DNA of 13,349 nucleotides from Pseudomonadota bacterium. GTDB lineage: Bacteria > Pseudomonadota > Gammaproteobacteria > Xanthomonadales > Xanthomonadaceae. Shown here piece by piece: positions 7,396-13,349 of the stretch (its first letter is position 1; every line of letters starts with the position of its first letter). The notes under the pieces are model-generated. The model saw only the letters and a list, made by a program, of their open reading frames with translations. It was not told the origin of the DNA and ran no database searches. The position numbers were made by a program, and so were the translations under genes. The DNA is taken from the NCBI GenBank assembly GCA_023386795.1, contig JAEWJB010000042.1, forward strand, positions 1 to 13,349. The letters are read 5' to 3'.

Positions 7396-7399
7396 GCGC

Positions 7400-7428
7400 C
7401 GTGAATTCCTTGTGATTCACGCGTGAAG
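7400..7428. promoter_or_regulatory. Cluster of three CGTGAA half-sites (candidate operator)
   Basis: CGTGAAT (7400-7406) and ATTCACG (7415-7421) form a perfect 7-bp inverted repeat with an 8-bp spacer. The second half-site also joins the next bases to make the perfect 12-bp palindrome TTCACGCGTGAA (7416-7427). Three half-sites of one motif within 29 bp, just upstream of the kinase promoter candidate, are what a cooperative regulator site would look like. The adjacent NarL-type regulator is an obvious but unproven candidate to bind it. Confidence 0.5.
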
Positions 7429-7451
7429 GAAGGTGAGCGGCAGCGCAGTCA

Positions 7452-7478
7452 TTGCAAAGTGCTCGAAACATGCATAAT
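7452..7478 (+). promoter_or_regulatory. Candidate sigma70 promoter of the histidine kinase gene
   Basis: TTGCAA (7452-7457) and CATAAT (7473-7478) form a -35/-10 pair with a short 15-bp spacer; the -10 matches TATAAT at five of six positions. It would give a leader of about 50 nt before the GTG at 7537, and it makes the earlier in-frame GTG codons at 7423 and 7459 unlikely starts. Confidence 0.4.
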
Positions 7479-7536
7479 TTCGCGGCCGAGATACGTGCCA
7501 CGGCGCGACCCCACGGATGCGGAGGCGTTGCAGGCA

Positions 7537-9144
7537 GTGAGCAATCCTGGACGAATCGCACATAAGTCCGACGACGCCGGCGGGGATCGGCCCGGGCGCG
7601 CACGTGAGCAATTCACCCATGCCCTGACGCTGTGCCTGCTGTGCTTTTTCGGCGAGCAGTTGGCCGAACTGCTGTGGGTACAGCAACAGGGGATAGCGGC
7701 CTTCTGCGTGGCACCACCGCTGCTGTTGGCCTGGCTGCTGACGCAGCCGCAACGCACGTGGCCCGCTGCCGTGGTGGGCGCGACACTGGGCACCTGGCTG
7801 GCGCTGCCGACGATGGCGCGAGCCCCGTGGTTTGCTTCGCTGCTGCTCGCTGTCGGGCTGCCATGGCCGCCTCTGGGTCTGGCCTGGATGGTGCGACGCG
7901 ACGGCGCACTGCAATGGCCACCCACGCGGTTTCCCGCGGGCACCCGCATGCTGCTGGCGATGGGCGTGGCATTGCCCGCCCTGGACGTGAGCTGGATACA
8001 GGCGTGGTCCACCCTGTTTGGGATCCACTATCCGCGCAACGAGCTGCTGGGCCTGCTACTCACCCACGCCGGGGGCTATCTGCTGCTGGTGCCTATCGCC
8101 ATGGCATTGACGACACCGCACGCCACCCGGCCGCTGAGGGTGCGAGTGCGCGATATCGTCGTGGCGTTGCTGCTGGCCGCGGTCCCGCTGTGGATGTGGT
8201 CGCCGCTGGCCGACATCGTCTTGCCGTCCGCGCTGATGACGCTCGCCGCCACCGCACTGCTGCTGTGGTCGCTGATGCGTTTCGGTTTGGGCGGTGCCTG
8301 CCTGGCCCTGCTGCTGTGCGGCGTGGTCGGCGTGGCCTACTCGCTGCGCGGCGCTGGCCCGTTCATCGGGCTGCATCCCCACGCGGCCGCGCTGAGCATG
8401 CAGGCGTGGGTATGCGCGGTGGCCGGCGCGCTGTGGCTGATATCCGTGGCACTGGAGCAGCAGCGCGCAGCGGCGGGACGGCTGTGCGACGCGTACCGCC
8501 AGCTCAGCGACCTCACTGGCCGGATCCTGGTGGTGCAGGAGGAGGAGCGCACGCGGATTGCACGCGACCTGCACGACGACATCAACCAGTCGCTGGCGGC
8601 GCTGTCGATCCGCATGAGCTACCTCAAGCGCGCGGTGGAGCCGCCGCAGCGCGATGCGGTCGCGGAAGTTCAGCAGGAGCTGCTGAAGGTCTCCAACGAC
8701 ATCCGCAACATGTCCCACGGCCTGCATCCGGCCATGCTGCGTTTCACCGGGCTGGCCAGCGCGCTCACCGCGTTCTGCCAGGGACATGGGCAGCGCTCGA
8801 CGCTGCTCGTGCATTGCGACGTCGTACCACCCGACGGACTGGGCGACGCGCGCGAGCTGAGCCTGTTCCGCATCGTGCAGGAAGCGCTCAACAACGTGGA
8901 GAAGCACGCCCACGCACACCGCGCGTGGGTGTACCTGGGCGAACAGGACGACAGCTGCGTGCTGTCCATCAGCGATGACGGTATCGGGCCGCCCGGCGCA
9001 CGCGGACACGTGGCCGCCGGTCTCGGGCTGATCAGCATGGGCGAGCGCGCGCGGCTGCTGGGCGGGCAACTGACCGTGCAGCCGCGCGAGGGCGGCGGCA
9101 CGCGCCTGGAAGTGCGCTTCCCGCTGCCCGAGGACGCGCGCTAG
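7537..9144 (+). CDS. Membrane histidine kinase with HisKA_3 and HATPase_c domains, MASE1-like sensor
   Basis: Sensor kinase, 535 aa from the GTG at 7537. About eight to ten hydrophobic segments span 28-306 with short loops and no large periplasmic domain, resembling a MASE1/UhpB-type integral membrane sensor. A linker helix (about 307-335) leads to the HisKA_3 dimerisation domain with the motif ERTRIARDLHDDINQ, phospho-acceptor His346. HATPase_c follows, with the N box around Asn452-Asn453 (FRIVQEALNNVEKHA), G1 DDGIG (480-484) and G2 GLGLISMGER (495-504). The start is uncertain: GGAGG lies 11 nt before GTG 7537, while GTG 7423, 7459 and 7495 are in frame but lie upstream of or near the -10 candidate. 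It is divergent from the NarL-type regulator, its probable partner. The stimulus is unknown. Confidence 0.9.
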   Translation: MSNPGRIAHKSDDAGGDRPGRAREQFTHALTLCLLCFFGEQLAELLWVQQQGIAAFCVAPPLLLAWLLTQPQRTWPAAVVGATLGTWLALPTMARAPWFASLLLAVGLPWPPLGLAWMVRRDGALQWPPTRFPAGTRMLLAMGVALPALDVSWIQAWSTLFGIHYPRNELLGLLLTHAGGYLLLVPIAMALTTPHATRPLRVRVRDIVVALLLAAVPLWMWSPLADIVLPSALMTLAATALLLWSLMRFGLGGACLALLLCGVVGVAYSLRGAGPFIGLHPHAAALSMQAWVCAVAGALWLISVALEQQRAAAGRLCDAYRQLSDLTGRILVVQEEERTRIARDLHDDINQSLAALSIRMSYLKRAVEPPQRDAVAEVQQELLKVSNDIRNMSHGLHPAMLRFTGLASALTAFCQGHGQRSTLLVHCDVVPPDGLGDARELSLFRIVQEALNNVEKHAHAHRAWVYLGEQDDSCVLSISDDGIGPPGARGHVAAGLGLISMGERARLLGGQLTVQPREGGGTRLEVRFPLPEDAR

Positions 9145-9168
9145 GCGTATCACCGCCCCAACCTTTGC

Positions 9169-9176
9169 CGCTACCA
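9169..9176 (+). promoter_or_regulatory. Possible half of a xyl-box upstream of the LacI-type regulator gene
   Basis: CGCTACCA, 50 bp before the TTG start, equals one half of the palindromic xyl-box (about TGGTAGCGCTAACA/CCA) reported for XylR in Xanthomonas, as recalled from memory. The left half is not conserved here. It could be a weak autoregulatory site or chance. Confidence 0.2.
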
Positions 9177-9189
9177 TCGCCTCCATCAC

Positions 9190-9203
9190 CGCCGCCGGCG
9201 GCG
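9190..9203. promoter_or_regulatory. 14-bp GC palindrome ahead of the LacI-type regulator gene
   Basis: CGCCGCCGGCGGCG is perfectly self-complementary and lies 23 bp before the TTG start. The 82-bp gap between kinase and regulator genes holds little else. It could form a leader hairpin or be an operator with a central CpG, as LacI-family sites often have, but a GC-rich genome makes such palindromes common. Confidence 0.3.
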
Positions 9204-9226
9204 ATGGTCCAGCGAAGGGGAAGGCA

Positions 9227-10276
9227 TTGGCCACAGCCAGGAAGTCGGCGCGCCGCAAGGGCGAGGCCACCACGATCGATGAGGTGGCACGCCTGGCTGG
9301 CGTGTCGCCGATGACGGTTTCGCGCGTGGTGAACGGCAAGGTGCACGTGCGCGAGAGCACGCGAGAGCGCGTGATGCGGGCGGTGAAGCAACTGGGCTAC
9401 ACGCCCAACCTGGCGGCCAGTTCATTGGCGGCAGCGCAGACCACGCGCATCGCGCTGGTCTATACCAACCCCAGCGAAGGCTACCTGCGCCAGTTGCTGG
9501 TGGGTGCTTTGCGTGGCAGCGCGCGGGCGGCGGTGCAACTGGTGGTGGATGCATGGGACGAGGTGGACCCGGAAGCCGAACGCGAAGCGGCGCGCGTGCT
9601 GGCGCGCAGCGTGGCGGGCGTGATCCTGCCACCCCCGTTGTGCGAATCGCCGACCGTGGTGGCCGAGTTGGTGGAAGCAGGCGTGCCGGTCGTGGCGATC
9701 GCGTCCGGGCGCGAGGAAAGCGATATCTCGCGCGTGCGGGTGGACGACTTCATCGCCAGCCGCGAGATCACGCGGCACCTCATCGCGCTGGGGCATCGGC
9801 AGTTCGGCTTCATCCAGGGGCATCCGAACCAGACGGCGAGCGCACGGCGATTCGAAGGCTTCCGTGCAGCGCTGGAAGAGGCGGGCATCGGGCTGGAGCC
9901 CGCATGGGTGCAGCCGGGTGAATTCACCTATCGCTCTGGATTGAAGGCGGCCGAGAAGCTGCTCGGTCGCAAGCATCGGCCCAGCGCGATCTTCGCCAGC
10001 AACGACGACATGGCGGCGGCGGCAATCTCGGTGGCGCACCGGCGCGGGCTGGATGTGCCGCGCGATCTTTCCGTGGTGGGGTTCGACGACACCTCCGCGG
10101 CGACCAACGTATGGCCCGAACTCACCACCGTGCGCCAGCCGATTGCGGCAATGGCCGATACGGCGGTCGATATCCTGATGCGCGGGATCCGGCGGCAGGA
10201 CGCCACGCCGGTCGACAAGGTGCTGGCGCATACGCTGGTCAAGCGCGGGTCCGTGGCCAAGCCGCCCGCTGGGTGA
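9227..10276 (+). CDS. LacI-family transcriptional regulator, probable xylose-operon repressor
   Basis: DNA-binding repressor, 349 aa. The LacI helix-turn-helix spans 16-61 (TIDEVARLAGVSPMTVSRVVNGK...LGYTPN), the hinge helix about 62-70 (LAASSLAAA; the common LAARSLA pattern has Arg where this has Ser), and the periplasmic-binding-like sugar-sensing domain about 74-340, with HLIALGHRQFGFI, AIFASNDDMAAAAI and DLSVVGFDDTSAA blocks. The start is TTG at 9227, with AAGGGG 6 nt upstream and no ATG near the domain start. The gene converges on the xylose transport and isomerase genes, the usual neighbourhood of a XylR-type LacI protein in Xanthomonas relatives, so xylose-responsive repression of xylBA and the symporter is inferred. 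It lies 82 bp after the kinase gene, but a functional link between the two is not evident. Confidence 0.92.
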   Translation: MATARKSARRKGEATTIDEVARLAGVSPMTVSRVVNGKVHVRESTRERVMRAVKQLGYTPNLAASSLAAAQTTRIALVYTNPSEGYLRQLLVGALRGSARAAVQLVVDAWDEVDPEAEREAARVLARSVAGVILPPPLCESPTVVAELVEAGVPVVAIASGREESDISRVRVDDFIASREITRHLIALGHRQFGFIQGHPNQTASARRFEGFRAALEEAGIGLEPAWVQPGEFTYRSGLKAAEKLLGRKHRPSAIFASNDDMAAAAISVAHRRGLDVPRDLSVVGFDDTSAATNVWPELTTVRQPIAAMADTAVDILMRGIRRQDATPVDKVLAHTLVKRGSVAKPPAG

Positions 10277-10281
10277 GCGCC

Positions 10282-10299
10282 GCACCGGCGTGAGGGTGC
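10282..10299 (+). terminator. Weak hairpin after the LacI-type regulator gene
   Basis: GCACC and GGTGC arms with an 8-nt loop start 5 bp past the stop codon; no T-tract follows. It may be a weak or Rho-assisted end of the regulator transcript. Confidence 0.25.
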
Positions 10300-10320
10300 C
10301 GGCCCAGGACAAAGCGTCGG

Positions 10321-10351
10321 AAAGGAAAAAGGCCACCCCAAGAGTGGCCTT
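10321..10351 (-). terminator. Rho-independent terminator of the xylose operon
   Basis: Perfect 8-bp stem AAGGCCAC / GTGGCCTT (10329-10336 and 10344-10351) with a 7-nt loop. Read on the minus strand it is followed by a T-rich tail (TTTTTCCTTT). It lies 26 bp beyond the symporter stop codon. The plus-strand side has no T-tract, so it works for the leftward operon only. Confidence 0.9.
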
Positions 10352-10377
10352 CCCCATGAACCAAGAAGCGGAAGAGA

Positions 10378-11805
10378 TCAGCCTTCCATCTGCTCCAGTT
10401 CGCGCCCCTTCGTCTCGTACACGTACTTGAGCACGAAGAACACCGACAGGAACGCCGCCACGGTGTAGATGCCGTACGCGCCGGCCAGGCCGATCGTGGT
10501 GAGCAGGATCGGGAAGCTCCAGGTGATCAGGAAGTTCGAGGTCCATTGCGCCGCACCTGCGACCGCCAGGCCCGAGCCGCGGATCTGGTTCGGGAACATC
10601 TCGCCCAGCATGACCCACATCACCGGGCCCCACGACATGTTGAAGAACACGACGTACACATTGGCCGCCACCAGCGCCAGCGTGCCCATCCCGCCGACCA
10701 TCACCAGCTTGCCGGCGTCGTCCATCGACGCGCTGGCAAAAGCGTAGGTCACCAGTGCCAGCGAAACCGCCATGCCCGCCGAACCGATCCACAGCAGCGG
10801 CTTGCGGCCGATCTTGTCGATCAGCACCACGGTCATGAGGCACGCGCCGATGCTCAGTGCACCCGAAAGCACGTTGACCAGCAACGCATCGTTCTCGGAG
10901 AAGCCCACCGCCTGCCACAGCACCGCGCCGTAGTAGAACACCACGTTGATGCCCACCAACTGCTGGAACACCGCCAGGCCGATGCCCACCCAGACGATCG
11001 GGCGGATCTTGCCGGTGTGCTTGTTCACCAGGTCCTTCAGGCTCGGGCGATGGTGATCTTCGGCCAGCGAACTGCCGATTTCCGCCACCTTGTTGCGCGC
11101 CTCGTCGGCACCGTACAGGCGGGTGAGCACCGCCAGCGCTTCCTCGCGACGACCTTTCACCACCAGAAAGCGCGGGCTTTCGGGGATGGTGAGCAACAGC
11201 ACCAGGAACACCGCCGACGGAATGGCCTGCATCCAGAACATCCAGCGCCACGCTTCCTGGCCCAGCCACAAGGGCTGGGTCGAGGCACCAGCCGCCTTGG
11301 CCAGCAGGAAGTTGGACAGGAACGCGCAGAACAGGCCGCTGATGATCGCGATCTGCTGCACCGTTGCCAGCCGCCCGCGGTAGCGGGCGGAGGCTACCTC
11401 GGCGATGTAGGCCGGCGACATCACGCTCGCCGCGCCCACCGCGAACCCGCCCATGACCCGGGCGAACACGAAGAACAGCGAGCTGTGGGCGAAGCCGGCG
11501 CCCAACGCCGAGAGCAGGAACAACACCGCGGAGATGATCAGCACCGCGCGACGACCCAGGCGGTCGGCCAGGCGGCCGGCGAAGAACGCGCCGACCGCGC
11601 AGCCCAGCAGCATCGAGGCGACCTCAAGCCCGATCGCCGCCGAACTCGACTGGAACGTCTGCTTGAGGCCGTCGACGGTGCCGTTGATGACGCCACTGTC
11701 GAACCCGAACAGGAAGCCGCCGATGGTGGCGACGCAACTGATCAGGATGATGAAGCGGGTGTTTTCACCGGCGCTGCTGCCGGCCTCTAGCGGAACACTG
11801 GACAT
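10378..11805 (-). CDS. Sugar-porter MFS transporter, XylE-like D-xylose/H+ symporter
   Basis: Inner-membrane importer, 475 aa with 12 predicted membrane helices. Sugar-porter signatures: GGFLFGFDSGVING in helix 1 (Asp36), RLADRLGRR (78-86), FARVMGGFAVG with Arg116, PESPRFLV (208-215), QQLVGIN (Gln281, Gln282, Asn287), IDKIGRKPLL, and ETKGRELEQM at the C-terminus. Asp36, Arg116 and the QQ/N set correspond to proton-coupling and sugar-binding residues of E. coli XylE (Asp27, Arg133, Gln288/289, Asn294). Xylose is inferred from the xylA/xylB context; glucose, galactose or arabinose are possible for the family. The ATG has GGTGA 7 nt upstream. It lies 49 bp below xylA with no terminator between them, so it is the last gene of the xylose operon. 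Confidence 0.92.
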   Translation of the reverse strand: MSSVPLEAGSSAGENTRFIILISCVATIGGFLFGFDSGVINGTVDGLKQTFQSSSAAIGLEVASMLLGCAVGAFFAGRLADRLGRRAVLIISAVLFLLSALGAGFAHSSLFFVFARVMGGFAVGAASVMSPAYIAEVASARYRGRLATVQQIAIISGLFCAFLSNFLLAKAAGASTQPLWLGQEAWRWMFWMQAIPSAVFLVLLLTIPESPRFLVVKGRREEALAVLTRLYGADEARNKVAEIGSSLAEDHHRPSLKDLVNKHTGKIRPIVWVGIGLAVFQQLVGINVVFYYGAVLWQAVGFSENDALLVNVLSGALSIGACLMTVVLIDKIGRKPLLWIGSAGMAVSLALVTYAFASASMDDAGKLVMVGGMGTLALVAANVYVVFFNMSWGPVMWVMLGEMFPNQIRGSGLAVAGAAQWTSNFLITWSFPILLTTIGLAGAYGIYTVAAFLSVFFVLKYVYETKGRELEQMEG

Positions 11806-11854
11806 GGAGTCGTCACCAAGTTCGGTTCGGTTGCGATGGGCAGGGCCGGATCAA

Positions 11855-13195
11855 TCAGCGGATCAGGTACTGGTTGATCAGGTTCTCGTAGGCTTCCTGG
11901 CGGCCGCTGACCTGCTTGGGCTCACCCGACTTGGCAGCATACGCGGCGAGATCGGCCAGGCCCAGCTTGCCCTGCTCGAATTCCTGGCCGGTGCCACCGT
12001 CGAAGCTGGCATAGCGTTCCTTGCGCCAGGTCTCCAGCGGCGAGGCGGTCAACAGCGCGTGGGCAACCTCCAGGCCGCGCGCGAACGCATCCATGCCACC
12101 GATGTGGGCCAGGAACAGGTCCTGCGGATCAGACGACTCGCGGCGCACCTTGGCGTCGAAGTTCAGGCCGCCCGGCTGCAGGCCGCCCTGGCGCAGCACC
12201 ACCAGCATCGCGCCAACGGTGTCGTACAGGTCGGTCGGGAACTGGTCGGTATCCCAGCCGTTCTGCGGGTTGCCGCGGTTGGCGTCGATCGAGCCCAGCA
12301 TGCCCGCATCGGAAGCCACTTGCAGGTCGTGCTCGAAGGTGTGGCCCGACAGCGTGGCGTGGTTGGCTTCGATGTTGAGCTTGAAGTCCTTGTCCAGGCC
12401 GTGCGCGCGCAGGAAGCCCACGACGGTGGCGCTGTCGAAGTCGTACTGGTGCTTCATCGGCTCCATCGGCTTGGGCTCGATCAGGAAGTTGCCCTTGAAG
12501 CCGATGCTGCGGCCGTAGTCGCGCGCGGCGGTCAGGAAGCGCGCCATGTGCTCCTGCTCGCGCTTCATCTGGGTGTTGACCAGCGACGCATAGCCTTCGC
12601 GGCCGCCCCAGAACACGTAGCCTTCGCCGCCGAGCTCGACGGTGGCTTCCAGCGCGGCCTTGACCTGCACCGCGCCGCGGGCGACGACGTTGAAATCCGG
12701 GTTGGTCGACGCACCGTTCATGTAGCGCGGGTGCGAGAACAGGTTGGCGGTGCCCCACAGCAGCTTCATGCCGGTCTCGACCTGGCGCTGCTTGGCGATG
12801 GCCACCATGTGCTTGAGGTTCTTCTCGTAGGTGCCGATGTCCTCGGCGTCCGGCGCCAGGTCGACATCGTGGAAGCACCAGTACGGCGCACCGAGCTTGG
12901 TGAAGAATTCGAACGCGGCATCGGCCTTGGCCTCGGCGCGCTTGAGCGGGTCGCTGCCGGCGTCCCAGCCATACTGGCGCGTGCCCGGGCCGAACGGATC
13001 GGCGCCATTGCCGCAGAAGCTGTGCCAGTAGCACACCGCGAAGCGCAGGTGCTCGGCCATGGTCTTGTCGCCGATCTTCTTGTTCGCGTCGTAGACCTTG
13101 AACGACAGCGGGTTGTCCGAGTCGCGGCCTTCGAACGGAATGCGGCCGATGCCGGGGAAGTATTCCTTGGCGCCAATGAAGGGCTGGGTGCTCAT
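11855..13195 (-). CDS. xylA: Xylose isomerase (class II)
   Basis: Cytoplasmic enzyme converting D-xylose to D-xylulose (EC 5.3.1.5), 446 aa, the usual class II length. The active site is complete: His109 and Asp112 (CFHDVDLAP), LLWGTANLFSHPRY (145-158), Glu240 and Lys242 (IEPKPMEP), Glu276 and His279 (NIEANHATLSGH), Asp304, Asp315, Asp317 (SIDANRGNPQNGWDTDQFP) and Asp347 (NFDAKVRRES). These match E. coli XylA metal-site residues with a constant offset of 8. The ATG at 13195 has an AGG-type ribosome site about 8 nt upstream. It is preceded by the xylB end with a 49-bp gap and followed by the symporter, forming a xylB-xylA-symporter operon. Confidence 0.97.
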   Translation of the reverse strand: MSTQPFIGAKEYFPGIGRIPFEGRDSDNPLSFKVYDANKKIGDKTMAEHLRFAVCYWHSFCGNGADPFGPGTRQYGWDAGSDPLKRAEAKADAAFEFFTKLGAPYWCFHDVDLAPDAEDIGTYEKNLKHMVAIAKQRQVETGMKLLWGTANLFSHPRYMNGASTNPDFNVVARGAVQVKAALEATVELGGEGYVFWGGREGYASLVNTQMKREQEHMARFLTAARDYGRSIGFKGNFLIEPKPMEPMKHQYDFDSATVVGFLRAHGLDKDFKLNIEANHATLSGHTFEHDLQVASDAGMLGSIDANRGNPQNGWDTDQFPTDLYDTVGAMLVVLRQGGLQPGGLNFDAKVRRESSDPQDLFLAHIGGMDAFARGLEVAHALLTASPLETWRKERYASFDGGTGQEFEQGKLGLADLAAYAAKSGEPKQVSGRQEAYENLINQYLIR

Positions 13196-13244
13196 GGTCG
13201 TTACCTGCTGTGGAAAGTGTTGGGGGAAAAGGACGAACGGCGGA

Positions 13245-13349
13245 TCAGGCGGCGTACAACGGCCGCACGGCGGAGAGATGGTCGAGGAAGCGCCGGTACG
13301 CCTTGGCGTAGGCGGCGTGGCGCTGGGCGTCGGGCCGTGCGCCCAGCGC
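13245..13349 (-). CDS. xylB: Xylulokinase, C-terminal end only
   Basis: The last 34 codons of a gene entering from the right edge, ending at the TGA at 13247-13245. The sequence ends in AYRRFLDHLSAVRPLYAA, the style of FGGY-kinase xylulokinase C-termini (AYxRFRxLYP-like). Position directly upstream of xylA in the same direction supports xylB, which phosphorylates D-xylulose with ATP. The catalytic part lies outside the window, so identity rests on this short tail and context. Confidence 0.75.
   Translation of the reverse strand, partial: ALGARPDAQRHAAYAKAYRRFLDHLSAVRPLYAA

Noticed and set aside
7423..7536. Upstream GTG starts of the histidine kinase (7423, 7459, 7495)
   Set aside because: The first two precede the -10 candidate and overlap the palindrome region, and none has a good Shine-Dalgarno; GTG 7537 fits better, though the choice is not certain.
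7289..7603. N-terminal extension of the NarL-type regulator up to 7603
   Set aside because: It would read through the operator cluster, the direct repeats and the kinase promoter; the added residues are Arg/Pro-rich with no homology, and better ribosome sites exist at 7288.
8056..9360. 434-codon minus-strand open frame
   Set aside because: Antisense of the histidine kinase; Gln/His/Arg-rich with no domain.
10329..10351. The terminator as bidirectional, also ending the LacI-type gene
   Set aside because: On the plus strand the stem is followed by CCCCATGAACC with no T-run; only the minus-strand side has the U-rich tail.
9422..11269. 615-codon open frame on the minus strand
   Set aside because: It crosses the LacI-type gene antisense, the terminator and the symporter gene in another frame. 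The real genes on both sides have full domain signatures, and this frame has none.

Overview
The window is about 13.3 kb of GC-rich (roughly two-thirds G+C), densely coded bacterial chromosome. The gene content suggests a gammaproteobacterium of the Xanthomonadales (Xanthomonas, Pseudoxanthomonas or Lysobacter relatives): a xylose operon with a convergent LacI-type regulator, NarL-type two-component genes, and codons strongly biased to G/C at third positions. The family assignment is inference. No rRNA, tRNA, insertion sequence, integrase or CRISPR array was seen, and composition looks even across the window.

Region 1 (about 1-4787, minus strand, read right to left) is a sulfatase operon. Its order is a 138-residue membrane protein, a DUF202-like membrane protein with nine tandem heptads before its membrane domain, a type I (formylglycine) sulfatase, a HAD-family phosphatase, a formylglycine-generating enzyme (FGE), and the first 27 codons of a further gene that runs off the left edge. 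Gaps are 50 bp or less, and the HAD stop overlaps the FGE start (ATGA). The FGE keeps both copper-binding cysteines and the sulfatase keeps its maturation cysteine in a CTAGR motif. The operon therefore appears to carry both the enzyme and its activator. The role of the HAD protein and the two membrane proteins is unknown.

Region 2 (4943-9144) begins with an uncharacterised polytopic membrane protein, divergent from the sulfatase operon. A signalling locus follows: a receiver-only response regulator (minus), a NarL/FixJ-type response regulator (minus) and a divergent membrane histidine kinase of the HisKA_3 (NarX/UhpB-like) type (plus). A strong terminator separates the two regulator genes. 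The regulatory DNA here is rich in inverted and direct repeats: two palindromes ahead of the receiver-only gene, three CGTGAA half-sites ahead of a kinase promoter candidate, and a 17-nt direct repeat in the regulator leader.

Region 3 (9227-13349) is a xylose catabolic locus. A LacI-family regulator (plus, TTG start) converges on an operon read leftward: xylB (only its C-terminal end is present), xylA and a XylE-like sugar/proton symporter. A clear rho-independent terminator closes that operon. Xylose would enter by the symporter, be isomerised to xylulose by XylA and phosphorylated by XylB; the LacI protein is the likely local repressor.
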